A stretch of DNA of 58,950 bases from an uncultured Prevotellaceae bacterium (GTDB taxonomy: Bacteria > Bacteroidota > Bacteroidia > Bacteroidales > Muribaculaceae): the NCBI GenBank assembly GCA_947165675.1, contig CAMVBJ010000019.1, positions 1 through 58,950 of the forward strand, in the 5' to 3' direction. The stretch's first letter is position 1. Every line of letters begins with the position of its first letter. This document shows positions 9,106-18,245 of this stretch, piece by piece. Below the pieces are notes generated by a model that saw nothing but the letters and a program-made list of their open reading frames with translations, had not been told where the DNA came from and made no database searches. The translations under genes were made by a program, and so were the position numbers.

Positions 9106-10547
9106 TTTAGATTGATTGTAAATGTTGTTCCCTTGCCCTTGACACTGGTGGCATTGATGGTCCAGCCGTGCTTCTCGACCATCGTCTTGACATAGAACAG
9201 CCCCAGTCCATATCCCTTGATGTCGTGTACGTCTCCTGTGGGAACACGGTAGAATTTGTCATAGATATGTGCTAACTTGTCAGCAGCGATGCCCATGCCG
9301 TGGTCGGTAACGCTGATCATGTCGGGATTAGCGTTGATTTCGATGATCGCCTCGTTGCCCGAATATTTAATGGCATTATCGATGAGGTTATTCAAGATGT
9401 TGCTCAGATGGGCACGGTCGGCTTGCACCGTCAAGCATTCAGGCTCAACGTGGGTGCTGAATGTGACAGGTTTGTCGGCTTTTAACTGTTGTTGCTCAAT
9501 GACGGGTTGCAGCAGCTCGCCAACATTGACCGATTCGATATTGAGCTTGAACTGTCGCCGCCGTTCCATGCTCATCGACAGAATCTGCTCGACCATACCA
9601 CTCAGCCGTTCCAGTTGCTGGCGACACAGCGTCAAGTAGTGACGACGCTTGCCTTCATCGGCCTCTCTGCCAAAGTTGAGCAGGGCATCGTTGGCAGCAT
9701 AGGCCACGGAGATGGGCGTCTTCAGCTCATGGGTGATGTTGTTGGTGAAGTCGGTCTTCATCTCGTCGAGCGTGCGCTGCTTGAGGATGGTGCGGATGAG
9801 CTCGTAGAATGCAATCGCGAGCAGCAACACGATCAGTCCCGAGGCAATGAGTATGCCCATCATTTCTCGCAATACAAGGCCTGTTGTCGGCTCGATGGTG
9901 AGTTCGTAACGTCCGTAATTATTCCAGTCATAGGTGTAATGCCGAGCCCTTTTGCTGGGGATATAGCCAGGGGTGGTGTGCTTGAATACAGTATCGGTCT
10001 TGATGCAGTACAACTGGTGTTTGCCGCTCAAGCCTAATTGTTGCAACCCAGCAGTGAGCAAGGAGTCGTATTTCTCATATCGTGTGCCCTCAAAACGGTC
10101 AACGCCCAGGTGCAGCCCCTTCTGGATCATCGAGGCCAGCTCGGTAACCGAGATCTGCTCCTCGAGCATCTTCATGAAGGCATTGTCATCAGCCGTGCTG
10201 TCGTTGCCGGCCTGTGGGCTTGAGCGTAACACCACTCCTGTTTTCTGTTCAAGTGTACCGTCGCCAACTGTGACCTGGGTTGTAGTGACAGTTTTGGCAG
10301 TGATACTGCCATCCTCCTCAATGCCAGCCCTCACGTCCATCATGCCGTGAGGGTCACTCTCCTTGATGCCCTTGAGGCGCAGGAACACCTCTTTGAGATC
10401 GGCCACGCGCATGGCTTCGCGGATGTCGTTATCCATCTGTTCGCCTATGGTAAAGTGCAGTTGCTCCAGCCAGTAGGCTTGATAAACAGCTACACCTAAT
10501 AGTGCCATGATGACCAATCCACCTATGTACTTCAACCTCGTGTTCAT
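9102..10547 (-). CDS. membrane sensor histidine kinase
   Basis: This 481-residue kinase phosphorylates the adjacent response regulator. It has a transmembrane helix at about 8-26, a periplasmic sensor region (about 30-225) without a recognised domain, and a second transmembrane helix at about 228-250. The HisKA dimerisation helix has phospho-His273 in NITHELKTP. The HATPase domain shows the N box (NILNNLIDNAIKYS), the G1 box (VTDHGMGIA) and the G2 box (GYGLGLFYVK). I use the ATG at 10547; the TTG three codons upstream overlaps the predicted -7 promoter box and is unlikely. Kinase and regulator overlap by 4 bp. The signal sensed is unknown. Confidence 0.93.
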   Translation of the reverse strand: MNTRLKYIGGLVIMALLGVAVYQAYWLEQLHFTIGEQMDNDIREAMRVADLKEVFLRLKGIKESDPHGMMDVRAGIEEDGSITAKTVTTTQVTVGDGTLEQKTGVVLRSSPQAGNDSTADDNAFMKMLEEQISVTELASMIQKGLHLGVDRFEGTRYEKYDSLLTAGLQQLGLSGKHQLYCIKTDTVFKHTTPGYIPSKRARHYTYDWNNYGRYELTIEPTTGLVLREMMGILIASGLIVLLLAIAFYELIRTILKQRTLDEMKTDFTNNITHELKTPISVAYAANDALLNFGREADEGKRRHYLTLCRQQLERLSGMVEQILSMSMERRRQFKLNIESVNVGELLQPVIEQQQLKADKPVTFSTHVEPECLTVQADRAHLSNILNNLIDNAIKYSGNEAIIEINANPDMISVTDHGMGIAADKLAHIYDKFYRVPTGDVHDIKGYGLGLFYVKTMVEKHGWTINATSVKGKGTTFTINLK

Positions 10548-10553
10548 TGCCCG

Positions 10554-10585
10554 CAAAAATACATATTATTTTATTACATGGACAA
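10554..10585 (-). promoter_or_regulatory. promoter of the sensor-kinase operon, nearly leaderless
   Basis: On the minus strand TTG (10585-10583), a 21-nt spacer and TATTTTTG (10561-10554) form a Bacteroidota promoter. Only 6 nt separate the -7 box from the ATG at 10547, so the mRNA would begin at or within a few bases of the start codon. Confidence 0.6.
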
Positions 10586-10660
10586 GGCCGTTAAGACTAA
10601 ATAAGACTTTTGTTAAGACTTGGTAAGTTGAATATTGCTCTCTGGGAAGATGGGTAAAGG

Positions 10661-10668
10661 TAATTTTG
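10661..10668 (+). promoter_or_regulatory. -7 box of the outer-membrane barrel gene (TAATTTTG)
   Basis: A consensus TAnnTTTG box lies 30 nt before the ATG at 10699. A TTG at 10635-10637 gives a 23-nt spacing, slightly longer than usual. Confidence 0.5.
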
Positions 10669-10698
10669 CAGCGAAAAATTGAATTAATCATCAAAGCA

Positions 10699-12915
10699 AT
10701 GAAACGAATGGTAAAGATTGTGATGGCGCTGGTTGCATTGATGGGTTCAGTGACCAGTGCCGTGGCCCAGGAAGCCACAGGAATGGACAGTGTGGCAGTG
10801 GAGTGGGGCGACACGCTGCAGTTGCAGGATGTGGAGGTGGTGACGATGCGCCAGTTGGTCAAGACGATGGACGACCGCGTGAGTTACAACGTGCAGGCCG
10901 ACCCCGAGGTCCGCACGAGCACCGTGTTGGACATGCTGCGCAAGGTGCCGCTGGTGAGCGTTGACGGTCAGGATAACGTGCGCGTGAATGGCGGCGGTAG
11001 CTTCAAGATTTACAAGAACGGACATCCCGACCCGGCCCTGTCGTCCAATCCACGCGAGGTGCTGCGTGCCATGCCTGCCAGTGTGGTCAAGCGCATCGAG
11101 GTTATCACCGAGCCCGGTGCTCGCTACGATGCCGAGGGGGCGACTGCCATACTCAATATTGTCACTGTCGAGAGCGTGCGCATCGAGGGCGTGAACGGCA
11201 CCGTGTCGGCCTCGATCAACACCTTCGGGTCACCCAATGCGAGTGCCTATGTCGCTGCCCGTGCGGGTAAGTTCACCCTGGGTGCAACGGGTTTCTATCA
11301 GAAGCAGACGCGCCGCATGTTTGCCAGCGAGGACGAGACATGGACGACCTATAAGGACACAGGGACCACGATGTATAACCGCTATCGTAACGAGCAGCCT
11401 GCTTGGGTATATAACCTTAACCTGAACGCCAGCCTTGAAATAGATTCGCTGAACTTGATTACCGCATCCTTCGGCGGTTACCGCTACGGCATGAACATCT
11501 ATGGCGACAGCCACATCGAGTATCATGACGCAACGGGGCAGTTGCTCACTTCCTATGACAACCCGTTTAATCTGCCACGGTATGGTGGCATGACATGGAA
11601 CGGGCGTGCCGACTGGGAGCATCGCACCAGCCGCAAAGACGAAGTGTTGACCGCATCCTACATGTTCTCGACCACGGGCCAGCACGAGGAGCAATTCGAC
11701 TCGCTCATCAATCTGGTGAATCCACCGTTCGACTACACGAGCTACAACAAGTGGGGCAAGGAGCGCTTTGTTGAGCACACTTGGCAACTGGACTATCAAC
11801 TGCCGCTATGGGGCCATCACCTGCTTGAGGTTGGCGGCAAGTACATCCTGCGCCTGAACAAGAGCCACAACCGCATGAACTATGACGGCGCTGCTGAACT
11901 GGACACCGACACCCGCTTCAAGCACGTCATGCACGTGGGTGCCGCCTATGCCTCGTGGCGATACAAAGTGGGCGACGTCACCCTGCGCGGCGGTGTGCGC
12001 TACGAGTACAGCCACTTCCGCGCCAGTTACCCCAATGGCGACGGGGAGCCTTTCGGGCGCGACCTGCACGATGTGGTGCCCTCGGCGAGCATTCATTGGC
12101 AGTTGTCGCCGTTCAACAGCCTGCGGCTGTCGTGGGCGACAAGCCTTAACCGCCCAGGCATCAACTACTTGAATCCCGCCGTTAAGCGCTATACCTCGAC
12201 CATCGAGTATGGCAATCCTCACTTGTCCAGCGCCCGCAACAACATGGTGAGTATCAACTTCCAGCACACGGGCAACCGGTTGACCTTTAATGTCAAGCCA
12301 AGCCTCACTATCACCAATAACCTCATTGGCACTTCTCGCACTGCCCATGACGGTATCGTCTATCTGACCAACAGTAATGACTGCCGTTACATGATGGCCG
12401 GAGTGGGCGGCTTCGTACAGTGGATGATGACAGGCAAGACCACCCTTGTCATGAACGGTGAGGTGTGCTACAAGCGCTACCGCAATCCCTCACAGGACTT
12501 GACCAACAGCGGCTGGGGTGGCAACCTGTATGCCCAGCTGTCGCAGCAGTTGCCGTGGAAGTTAAGGGTGACGGCGACCTGCATGTGGTATGGCATCGGG
12601 CATGACTTGAATCATGTGTATGGTTACAGCACCATGCCCGATCCTACCATCATGCTGGGGCTGTCGCGCTCCTTCCTCAAGGACAACCGCCTGACTGTGC
12701 GCTTGAGCGCCAATTCCATCCTGCACAAGCACCAGGTTGACAAGACATTTGTCACTCAAGGTGACTATGTGAACCATGGCGTGGGGCGCTATAACCAGCG
12801 CAACGTGCAAGTGAGTGTGAGTTACGCCTTCGGCTCTAGCAACACCCGTGTCAAGCAAACCGAGACTACCGTCGAGAACGACGACCTCGTGGGCGGCCTC
12901 CGGTCAGGCAACTGA
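10699..12915 (+). CDS. TonB-dependent-receptor-like outer-membrane beta-barrel protein
   Basis: The protein has 738 residues from the ATG at 10699, chosen because the signal peptide (MKRMVKIVMALVALMGSVTS) begins there; an upstream TTG sits inside the promoter box. A plug-like domain (about 40-165: VRTSTVLDMLRKVPLVSVDG, RIEVITEPGARYDAEG-ATAILNIVT) is followed by a long barrel domain with repeated aromatic strands. This is the Bacteroidota outer-membrane beta-barrel family related to TonB receptors, but without an N-terminal carboxypeptidase-like domain and without a SusD partner. It is divergent from the kinase/regulator pair. The substrate is unknown; a peptide, siderophore or signalling role are all possible. 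Confidence 0.85.
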   Translation: MKRMVKIVMALVALMGSVTSAVAQEATGMDSVAVEWGDTLQLQDVEVVTMRQLVKTMDDRVSYNVQADPEVRTSTVLDMLRKVPLVSVDGQDNVRVNGGGSFKIYKNGHPDPALSSNPREVLRAMPASVVKRIEVITEPGARYDAEGATAILNIVTVESVRIEGVNGTVSASINTFGSPNASAYVAARAGKFTLGATGFYQKQTRRMFASEDETWTTYKDTGTTMYNRYRNEQPAWVYNLNLNASLEIDSLNLITASFGGYRYGMNIYGDSHIEYHDATGQLLTSYDNPFNLPRYGGMTWNGRADWEHRTSRKDEVLTASYMFSTTGQHEEQFDSLINLVNPPFDYTSYNKWGKERFVEHTWQLDYQLPLWGHHLLEVGGKYILRLNKSHNRMNYDGAAELDTDTRFKHVMHVGAAYASWRYKVGDVTLRGGVRYEYSHFRASYPNGDGEPFGRDLHDVVPSASIHWQLSPFNSLRLSWATSLNRPGINYLNPAVKRYTSTIEYGNPHLSSARNNMVSINFQHTGNRLTFNVKPSLTITNNLIGTSRTAHDGIVYLTNSNDCRYMMAGVGGFVQWMMTGKTTLVMNGEVCYKRYRNPSQDLTNSGWGGNLYAQLSQQLPWKLRVTATCMWYGIGHDLNHVYGYSTMPDPTIMLGLSRSFLKDNRLTVRLSANSILHKHQVDKTFVTQGDYVNHGVGRYNQRNVQVSVSYAFGSSNTRVKQTETTVENDDLVGGLRSGN

Positions 12916-12920
12916 TTTAA

Positions 12921-12972
12921 GGCAACAGGATAAAACGGATAGAACGGATAGAACAGGTGAAACGGAGAGGTA
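12921..12972 (+). repeat. short tandem array of GATAGAACG-like units
   Basis: Immediately after the barrel gene the spacer contains degenerate 9-bp units (GATAAAACG, GATAGAACG, GATAGAACA) followed by a related AGGTGAAACGG. The rest of the 186-bp spacer to htpG shows no other feature I can support. Confidence 0.5.
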
Positions 12973-13101
12973 GAAGGGTTGTCAGTTGGGAGGTGACGAT
13001 TTGTCACCTTGTTATATCATGGCATGGATTTTGAGGTGGAGTGGGGCAGAGACCTCCCTCCACCTCACTAATATTAAAACAACCAAAAAATTAAAGATAT
13101 T

Positions 13102-15150
13102 ATGCCAAAAGGAACAATTGGGGTAACGACTAACAACATCTTCCCCGTCATCAAGAAATTTCTGTACAGTGATCACGAGATTTTCCTGCGCGAGCTGGTG
13201 AGCAACGCTGTCGATGCCACGCAGAAGCTGAAAACCCTTTCCGGTGCCGGTGAGTTCAAGGGCTCAACCGAGGGCCTGCGCGTGACCGTCAGTGTCGATA
13301 AGGAGGCTGGCACGCTGACCGTGAGCGACAGCGGCATCGGCATGACTGCCGAGGAGATCGACAAGTACATTAACCAGATAGCCTTCTCAGGCGCCGAGGA
13401 GTTTCTTGCTAAATACAAGGACACCGCCAACGCCATCATCGGCCACTTCGGTCTGGGCTTCTACTCGGCATTCATGGTGGCCAAGAAGGTGGAAATCCGC
13501 ACCCTGAGCTGGCAAGACGGCGCCAAGGCCATGACATGGGTCTGCGACGGCTCGCCTGAATATGAGATGAGCGAGTGTGACAAGGCCGAGCGCGGCACCG
13601 ATATCATCCTCACCATCGACGACGATGAGAAGGAATTTCTGGAGAAGGGTCGCATTGAGGGACTGCTGAAGAAGTATTGCCGCTTCCTGCCTGTGCCCAT
13701 CATCTTCGGCAAGGAGCAGGAGTGGAAAGACGGTAAGTATCAGGACACCGACCGCGACAAGGTCATCAATGACGTCGAGCCTCTGTGGGCCCGCATGCCT
13801 GCCGACCTCAAGGACGAGGATTACCTGAAGTTCTACCACGCCATCGAGCCGGGGCAGGACGATCCCTTGTTCTGGATCCACCTCAATGTGGATTACCCCT
13901 TCACCTTGACGGGTATCCTCTATTTCCCCAAGATCAAGAATAACCTGGACATCCGCAAGGACCGCATCCAGCTCTATTGCAACCAGGTCTATGTGACCGA
14001 TAGCGTCGAGGGCGTTGTCCCCGACTGGTTGATGCTCTTGCAGGGTGTCATCGACAGCCCCGACATTCCCTTGAACGTGTCGCGTAGCTACTTGCAGAGC
14101 GACCGTGCCGTGAAGAAGATCTCGACCTATATCACCAAGAAAGTCGCCGCCCGCTTGGAAGAAATTGCCAAGAACCAACCCGACGAGTTCGAGAAGAAGT
14201 GGAACGACATCAAGATTTTCATCGAGTATGGCATGCTGAGCGATGAGAAATTCTGTGAGTCGGGCCTCAAGTTTGCCTTGCTCGAGAACACCGACGGCAA
14301 GTATTTCAAGATTGAGGACTATCGCAAGCTCATTGAGGGTGAGCAGACCGACAAGGACGGCAACTTGATCTGCCTGTACGCTACAGACAAGGAAGCACAG
14401 TACTCCTACATCAAGGGTGCCACCGACAAGGGTTATGACGTGCTGATGATGAATGGCGAGTTGGACACCCCCTTTGTGGGTATGCTTGAGCAGAAGCAGG
14501 AGAAGATGCGCTTTGTCCGCGTCGATAGCGACGTGCTCGACAACATCATCCGCAAGAAGGATGAGGACAAGCCCCAGTTCACCATGGAACAGCAGGAAAT
14601 TGCTCAGACCCTGTTCAAGTCCCAGATTCCACATGTCGAGAAAGCCGAGTTTATGGTCAGCTTTGCTGCCATGTCGCCCGACGACAAGCCCGTTGTCATC
14701 ACTCAGGCCGAGTACATGCGCCGCATGAAGGACATGGCGCGCTTCCAGCCTGGCATGAGTTTCTATGGAGAAATGCCCGACATGTATAGCATGGTGCTCA
14801 ATACCAAGCACCCGCTCATCCAGAAGGTCGTTGAGGAAGCTGAGAAAGCGCTCGATGCCGAGCTCAAGCCAGTCAACGAGGAAATCACTGCGACCCAGAA
14901 TGTGGTCAACGCCATCCGTGACCTGGACAAGGATAACAAGGGCGTGCCCGAGGACAAGAAGAAGGATCTCGAAGACAACGAGAAACAGCTTGATGAGTTG
15001 CACAAGAAGAAAGAGAACCTGGTGACGGCTTATGCCGCTGGCGATAGCCGTGTTCATCAGCTCATCGACATCGCGCTGCTGAGCAACGGCATGCTCAAGG
15101 GCGAGGGCTTGGACCGTTTCTTGAAGCGCTCCATCGGCTTGCTCAAGTAA
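13102..15150 (+). CDS. htpG: molecular chaperone HtpG (Hsp90)
   Basis: This cytoplasmic ATP-dependent chaperone has 682 residues. The N-terminal GHKL ATPase domain has the helix with NAVDATQKL, the nucleotide-binding DSGIGMT motif and the lid/G2 segment GHFGLGFYSAFMVA. The middle domain follows, with the conserved SRSYLQSDRAVKKI block containing the catalytic-loop Arg. The C-terminal dimerisation domain includes a charged helical stretch (about 585-645). Length and motif order match bacterial Hsp90. It is a single-gene unit, with a strong hairpin terminator starting about 30 bp downstream. Confidence 0.97.
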   Translation: MPKGTIGVTTNNIFPVIKKFLYSDHEIFLRELVSNAVDATQKLKTLSGAGEFKGSTEGLRVTVSVDKEAGTLTVSDSGIGMTAEEIDKYINQIAFSGAEEFLAKYKDTANAIIGHFGLGFYSAFMVAKKVEIRTLSWQDGAKAMTWVCDGSPEYEMSECDKAERGTDIILTIDDDEKEFLEKGRIEGLLKKYCRFLPVPIIFGKEQEWKDGKYQDTDRDKVINDVEPLWARMPADLKDEDYLKFYHAIEPGQDDPLFWIHLNVDYPFTLTGILYFPKIKNNLDIRKDRIQLYCNQVYVTDSVEGVVPDWLMLLQGVIDSPDIPLNVSRSYLQSDRAVKKISTYITKKVAARLEEIAKNQPDEFEKKWNDIKIFIEYGMLSDEKFCESGLKFALLENTDGKYFKIEDYRKLIEGEQTDKDGNLICLYATDKEAQYSYIKGATDKGYDVLMMNGELDTPFVGMLEQKQEKMRFVRVDSDVLDNIIRKKDEDKPQFTMEQQEIAQTLFKSQIPHVEKAEFMVSFAAMSPDDKPVVITQAEYMRRMKDMARFQPGMSFYGEMPDMYSMVLNTKHPLIQKVVEEAEKALDAELKPVNEEITATQNVVNAIRDLDKDNKGVPEDKKKDLEDNEKQLDELHKKKENLVTAYAAGDSRVHQLIDIALLSNGMLKGEGLDRFLKRSIGLLK

Positions 15151-15181
15151 GAACACCGTCCGTCAACACCTTAATAATAAT

Positions 15182-15225
15182 ATCATCGGGCTATCCTGCT
15201 GCAAGGGTGCCCGATGATTTTTTTG
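15182..15225 (+). terminator. Rho-independent terminator of htpG
   Basis: Perfect 10-bp arms ATCATCGGGC (15182-15191) and GCCCGATGAT (15209-15218) are followed directly by a run of seven T. Confidence 0.9.
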
Positions 15226-15258
15226 GGTGATATGAAGTTTTGTCTCGTCATTAATGAC

Positions 15259-15266
15259 TACCTTTG
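15259..15266 (+). promoter_or_regulatory. -7 box of the dockerin-like gene (TACCTTTG)
   Basis: A TAnnTTTG match lies 49 nt before the ATG at 15316. A TTG at 15240-15242 is spaced 16 nt away, shorter than the usual 19-21. Confidence 0.5.
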
Positions 15267-15315
15267 TGGCGAGTTCAAATTAAAGTTGATGAAAGTAATA
15301 ATAGTTTAATAGGCA

Positions 15316-15990
15316 ATGAAAAACTTAATATTGACATTACTAATGATTTTTTCGGTGATGGGAACTTGGGCTCAGGTGCCGCAATTTTCCTCCAAAAATT
15401 TTGTGGGCTGGGTCTATAATAACCCTGCGCTTGACCTCAATGCCTCCAATATCCTGGCTAACAGAATCACACTGTACACAACAAGCCTGGGCCTGAAGCA
15501 GACGTTGACTTCACCTCCATTTGATACCTATGCAGGACAAAGCTTGGATATGAGCGTGATATGGGTGACCGACCAGTGGACCAACAGCAACTTTGTGATG
15601 AGCAAGGTGGAACTGACCGCTGCGCTGGTTGATGAGAACAGTGTCACTGTGGACTCGGTGACATGGGTTCCCACGTCACTTGGCCGGTTCAATTATGTGG
15701 ACATGACACTCAATGTGAGCCGCAGTGTGCATAATGGCCGATTACGTTTTGCCGCATGGAAAGCCGACGTGAAAAGTTGTGGTGCGGTCAGACAAATTGA
15801 AATTGCATCGACACTGCGGGGTGATGTCAATAACGATGGCGAGATATCGGTGGCCGACGTCAATGCTATTATTAATGTGATTCTGGATGGGACGGATAAT
15901 GCCGAGCTCATGGCCCGGGCCGATGTGAACAGGGATGGTGAAGTGACCGTTGCCGATGTCAATCAAGTGGTGGATGTCATCCTAAAGTGA
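15316..15990 (+). CDS. secreted protein with C-terminal dockerin-like domain
   Basis: The 224-residue product has a signal peptide ending at TWAQ (about 20). The central region (25-165) is a beta-rich unknown. The C-terminal 57 residues hold two calcium-loop repeats, DVNNDGEISVADVNAIINVIL and DVNRDGEVTVADVNQVVDVIL in shortened view, which is the duplicated F-hand pattern of type I dockerins. No cohesin or scaffoldin is visible nearby, and in Bacteroidales such domains are frequent in proteins unrelated to cellulosomes, so cellulosome membership should not be assumed. Monocistronic between the htpG terminator and the porin promoter. Confidence 0.75.
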   Translation: MKNLILTLLMIFSVMGTWAQVPQFSSKNFVGWVYNNPALDLNASNILANRITLYTTSLGLKQTLTSPPFDTYAGQSLDMSVIWVTDQWTNSNFVMSKVELTAALVDENSVTVDSVTWVPTSLGRFNYVDMTLNVSRSVHNGRLRFAAWKADVKSCGAVRQIEIASTLRGDVNNDGEISVADVNAIINVILDGTDNAELMARADVNRDGEVTVADVNQVVDVILK

Positions 15991-16119
15991 ACGCTTGAAT
16001 GGTCTGTAATGCTATCCTATTGATTTCTTTCTAACAATTTGTTTGAATATTTGTATAATTCGATTTTTGATACTACTTTTGCTTGATAGCTTAGTTTTGG
16101 CCGATTTTTGGGCATGTAA

Positions 16120-16180
16120 TTAAGGGAAAATATCACTATTTGGATGAAAAGTGGTCTTTTTGACCAATATTTTTCCTTAA
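16120..16180 (+). other. nested inverted repeats upstream of the OmpA-type gene
   Basis: Outer arms at 16120-16132 and 16168-16180 match in 12 of 13 positions (TTAAGGGAAAATA and its partner). They enclose a small hairpin TGGTC-TTTTT-GACCA. The structure ends 11 bp before the -33 box of the porin promoter. It may be the 3' structure of the preceding gene or a regulatory site. The rest of the 276-bp spacer is AT-rich without other signals. Confidence 0.4.
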
Positions 16181-16193
16181 TGAATGTTAAATT

Positions 16194-16224
16194 TTGGCTG
16201 TATTAGAAATTTGTATTACTTTTG
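16194..16224 (+). promoter_or_regulatory. strong Bacteroidota promoter of the OmpA-type porin
   Basis: TTG (16194-16196, within TTTTG) and TACTTTTG (16217-16224) are separated by exactly 20 nt. The leader to the ATG at 16267 is about 35 nt. Confidence 0.75.
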
Positions 16225-16266
16225 CCAAAAATTTTGTCTAATAAAGTTTTTAAAGTTTTAATTACA

Positions 16267-17508
16267 ATGAAAAAGATTATCTTGACTTTAGCCCTTCTGA
16301 TGGGCGTATTTGCTGCTCAGGCTCAGTCTCTCGAGCAGAACAAGTTCTTTGACAACTGGTCGGTAACCTTGAAGGGTGGTGCTATCATGCCCTTCCAGGG
16401 TTATGCATTCTGGCCCAGCGCTCGTGGTATCTTCGGTCTGGAGATCCGCAAGCAGCTCACTCCGGTCTTCGGTTTGGGCGCTGAGGGTGAGGCTACCATC
16501 AACACCACCAGCTGGACCAAGGAGCCCAACTACTGGGGACCCAAGAGCCCGAACATCATCGACCACACCATGGCCGGTCTGTTTGGTACCGTTAACCTGA
16601 GCAACCTCTTCGGTGGTTACAAGGGCAAGCCCCGCGTATTTGAGCTTGAGGGTGTTATCGGTGCTGGTTGGCTGCACGCTTTCCATCGCACAGAGTCTGC
16701 TGACATCTATGGCAACGACTACAACAGCTGGTACACCAAGGCTGGTGCAAACCTCAACTTCAACTTCGGTGCAAACCGCGCTTGGACCTTCAGCTTGAAG
16801 CCCAGCGTTGTTTGGGACATGAACGGCGACATCATGATGCCCTATCGTCACAACACCAACGCCCGCGCTGAGTGGAACGGCGAGCCCCGCAATGGCAAGA
16901 GCCAGATGAATGCTAACCACGCTGCTGTTGAGCTCGAGGCTGGTATCACCTATCACTTCAAGGGTAGCAATGGCGAGCACTACATGACCTTCTGCCCCTA
17001 CAAGTACAGCCAGGATGACATCGATGCTCTGAATGGTCAGATCAACGGTCTGCGCAGCCAGCTCAATGGCCTGCAGGGTGACCTCGACGCTGCTAACGCA
17101 CGCAACGCTCAGCTCCAGCGCGATCTGGATGCTGCCCGCAAGGCTCCCAAGCCCGAGACTCAGGTTGTTGACAAGAGCGCTCAGTACATGAACGTCCTCG
17201 TTCACTTCAAGGTTAACAAGACCAACATCACTGCTGACCAGCAGCCCAATGTTGAGCGCGTTGCCATGTACCTCAAGAACAACCCCACTGCCACTGTTGA
17301 CATCAAGGGTTATGCTTCTCCCGAGGGTCCCAAGGACAACAACATCCGTCTGGCCAATGGCCGTGCCGAGGCTGTGAAGAACATGCTGATCAACAAGTAC
17401 AAGATTGATGCTAAGCGCATCAACGCTCAGGGCTGTGGTATCACCGACATGTTCCAGGAGCTCAGCTGGAACCGCGTATCGATCTGCGAACTCATCGTTA
17501 AGAAGTAA
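16267..17508 (+). CDS. major OmpA-family outer-membrane protein
   Basis: The protein has 413 residues from the ATG at 16267 (an upstream in-frame TTG lies in the promoter). It has a signal peptide (ending AAQAQ, about 20), an N-terminal eight-strand-type barrel (about 25-245) and a helical linker with heptad-like repeats (about 255-300). The C-terminal OmpA domain binds peptidoglycan (about 310-410, including VDIKGYASPEGP, then NNIRLANGRAEAVKNML). It tethers the outer membrane to the wall. Codon use is markedly more restricted than in neighbours (GGT, GCT, AAC, AAG preferred), the sign of a very highly expressed gene, consistent with the near-ideal promoter and strong terminator. Confidence 0.9.
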   Translation: MKKIILTLALLMGVFAAQAQSLEQNKFFDNWSVTLKGGAIMPFQGYAFWPSARGIFGLEIRKQLTPVFGLGAEGEATINTTSWTKEPNYWGPKSPNIIDHTMAGLFGTVNLSNLFGGYKGKPRVFELEGVIGAGWLHAFHRTESADIYGNDYNSWYTKAGANLNFNFGANRAWTFSLKPSVVWDMNGDIMMPYRHNTNARAEWNGEPRNGKSQMNANHAAVELEAGITYHFKGSNGEHYMTFCPYKYSQDDIDALNGQINGLRSQLNGLQGDLDAANARNAQLQRDLDAARKAPKPETQVVDKSAQYMNVLVHFKVNKTNITADQQPNVERVAMYLKNNPTATVDIKGYASPEGPKDNNIRLANGRAEAVKNMLINKYKIDAKRINAQGCGITDMFQELSWNRVSICELIVKK

Positions 17509-17544
17509 TTCCTGACGACCGATCGAACAAACGGTTAAGTTAAA

Positions 17545-17588
17545 AATCAACCCCGTTGACATTGCGTCAATGGGGTTGATTTTTTTTA
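17545..17588 (+). terminator. Rho-independent terminator of the OmpA-type gene
   Basis: Arms 17545-17560 and 17566-17581 pair almost perfectly (AATCAACCCC with GGGGTTGATT, plus TTGAC with GTCAA) and are followed by eight T. Confidence 0.9.
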
Positions 17589-17619
17589 GTGCCTTAAGGT
17601 CTTTTCTTTGTAAGGACGC

Positions 17620-18240
17620 TCACTTGAGGAGGCGCATGTGCTCCTGGTCAAGTTGTTTGCCGTAGCGCTCACGGATGATGCGGCCGACGGCGTCGCCACG
17701 GTTGATGCGGTCAACGGTAATGCGTTGCAGGGAGTCGTTCAACAAGCTATCCTGGCGTACCATGCGCAACTCATCGTCACGCTTGAGCGATGAGTCGCTG
17801 GCCATGTTGAGGTATTCCTGCCAGGTGGCCACGCGTGAATCCATGATGCCGTTGCGCTGGTTGATGTAGTGCAGGTATTCGCTGTTCAGCGGGCTGCCTG
17901 TAATATTCCATGAACCTGGCTGGATAGTGATATTCGTCTCTCCGCTCTCCAGCACAAAGTAGAATGGCTCCACTGTATCGTTGTCCCAGCGGATGAGGGC
18001 AACCTTCGGCTGGTCGGTCTGGCCAGTGAAGGTGAATGTGCCGTCTGAGTTGCGGGAGGCTCCACACACCCTCAGTTGACCGTAGGCGTCCTCCAGTACC
18101 AGCAAGGTGGCACTGTCGTGTCGCACCTTGTTGTCGAGTGTACACGAAACCTTGTAATCCAGACCTCGTGAATGGTTGTCACAGCCTGTCATGGCCATGA
18201 CGGCAAGGAAAGCGCCGATGGATAGAATAATCTTTTTCAT
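17620..18240 (-). CDS. DUF4369-like lipoprotein
   Basis: The protein has 206 residues. The N-terminus MKKIILSIGAFLAVMAMTGC carries a lipobox with Cys20, so it is a predicted lipoprotein. Residues ~28-130 resemble the DUF4369 domain, a beta-sandwich usually found in front of a thioredoxin-like domain in Bacteroidota. Here the thioredoxin part and its CxxC motif are missing, and a helical, charged tail (about 130-206) follows. It may be a truncated relative of those periplasmic thiol proteins or a binding domain reused alone. It is divergent from the dipeptidyl peptidase gene, with a promoter so close to the ATG that the mRNA would be leaderless. Confidence 0.65.
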   Translation of the reverse strand: MKKIILSIGAFLAVMAMTGCDNHSRGLDYKVSCTLDNKVRHDSATLLVLEDAYGQLRVCGASRNSDGTFTFTGQTDQPKVALIRWDNDTVEPFYFVLESGETNITIQPGSWNITGSPLNSEYLHYINQRNGIMDSRVATWQEYLNMASDSSLKRDDELRMVRQDSLLNDSLQRITVDRINRGDAVGRIIRERYGKQLDQEHMRLLK

Positions 18241-18245
18241 AGCTG

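Noticed and set aside
13387-15156. 589-codon minus-strand open frame opposite htpG
   Set aside because: It is a mirror of htpG codon usage, with no recognisable protein features. The same holds for 16288-17562 opposite the OmpA-type gene and 18855-20468 opposite the peptidase gene.
15316-15990. Cellulosome component
   Set aside because: The dockerin-like repeats are clear, but no cohesin, scaffoldin or glycoside hydrolase is attached or nearby.
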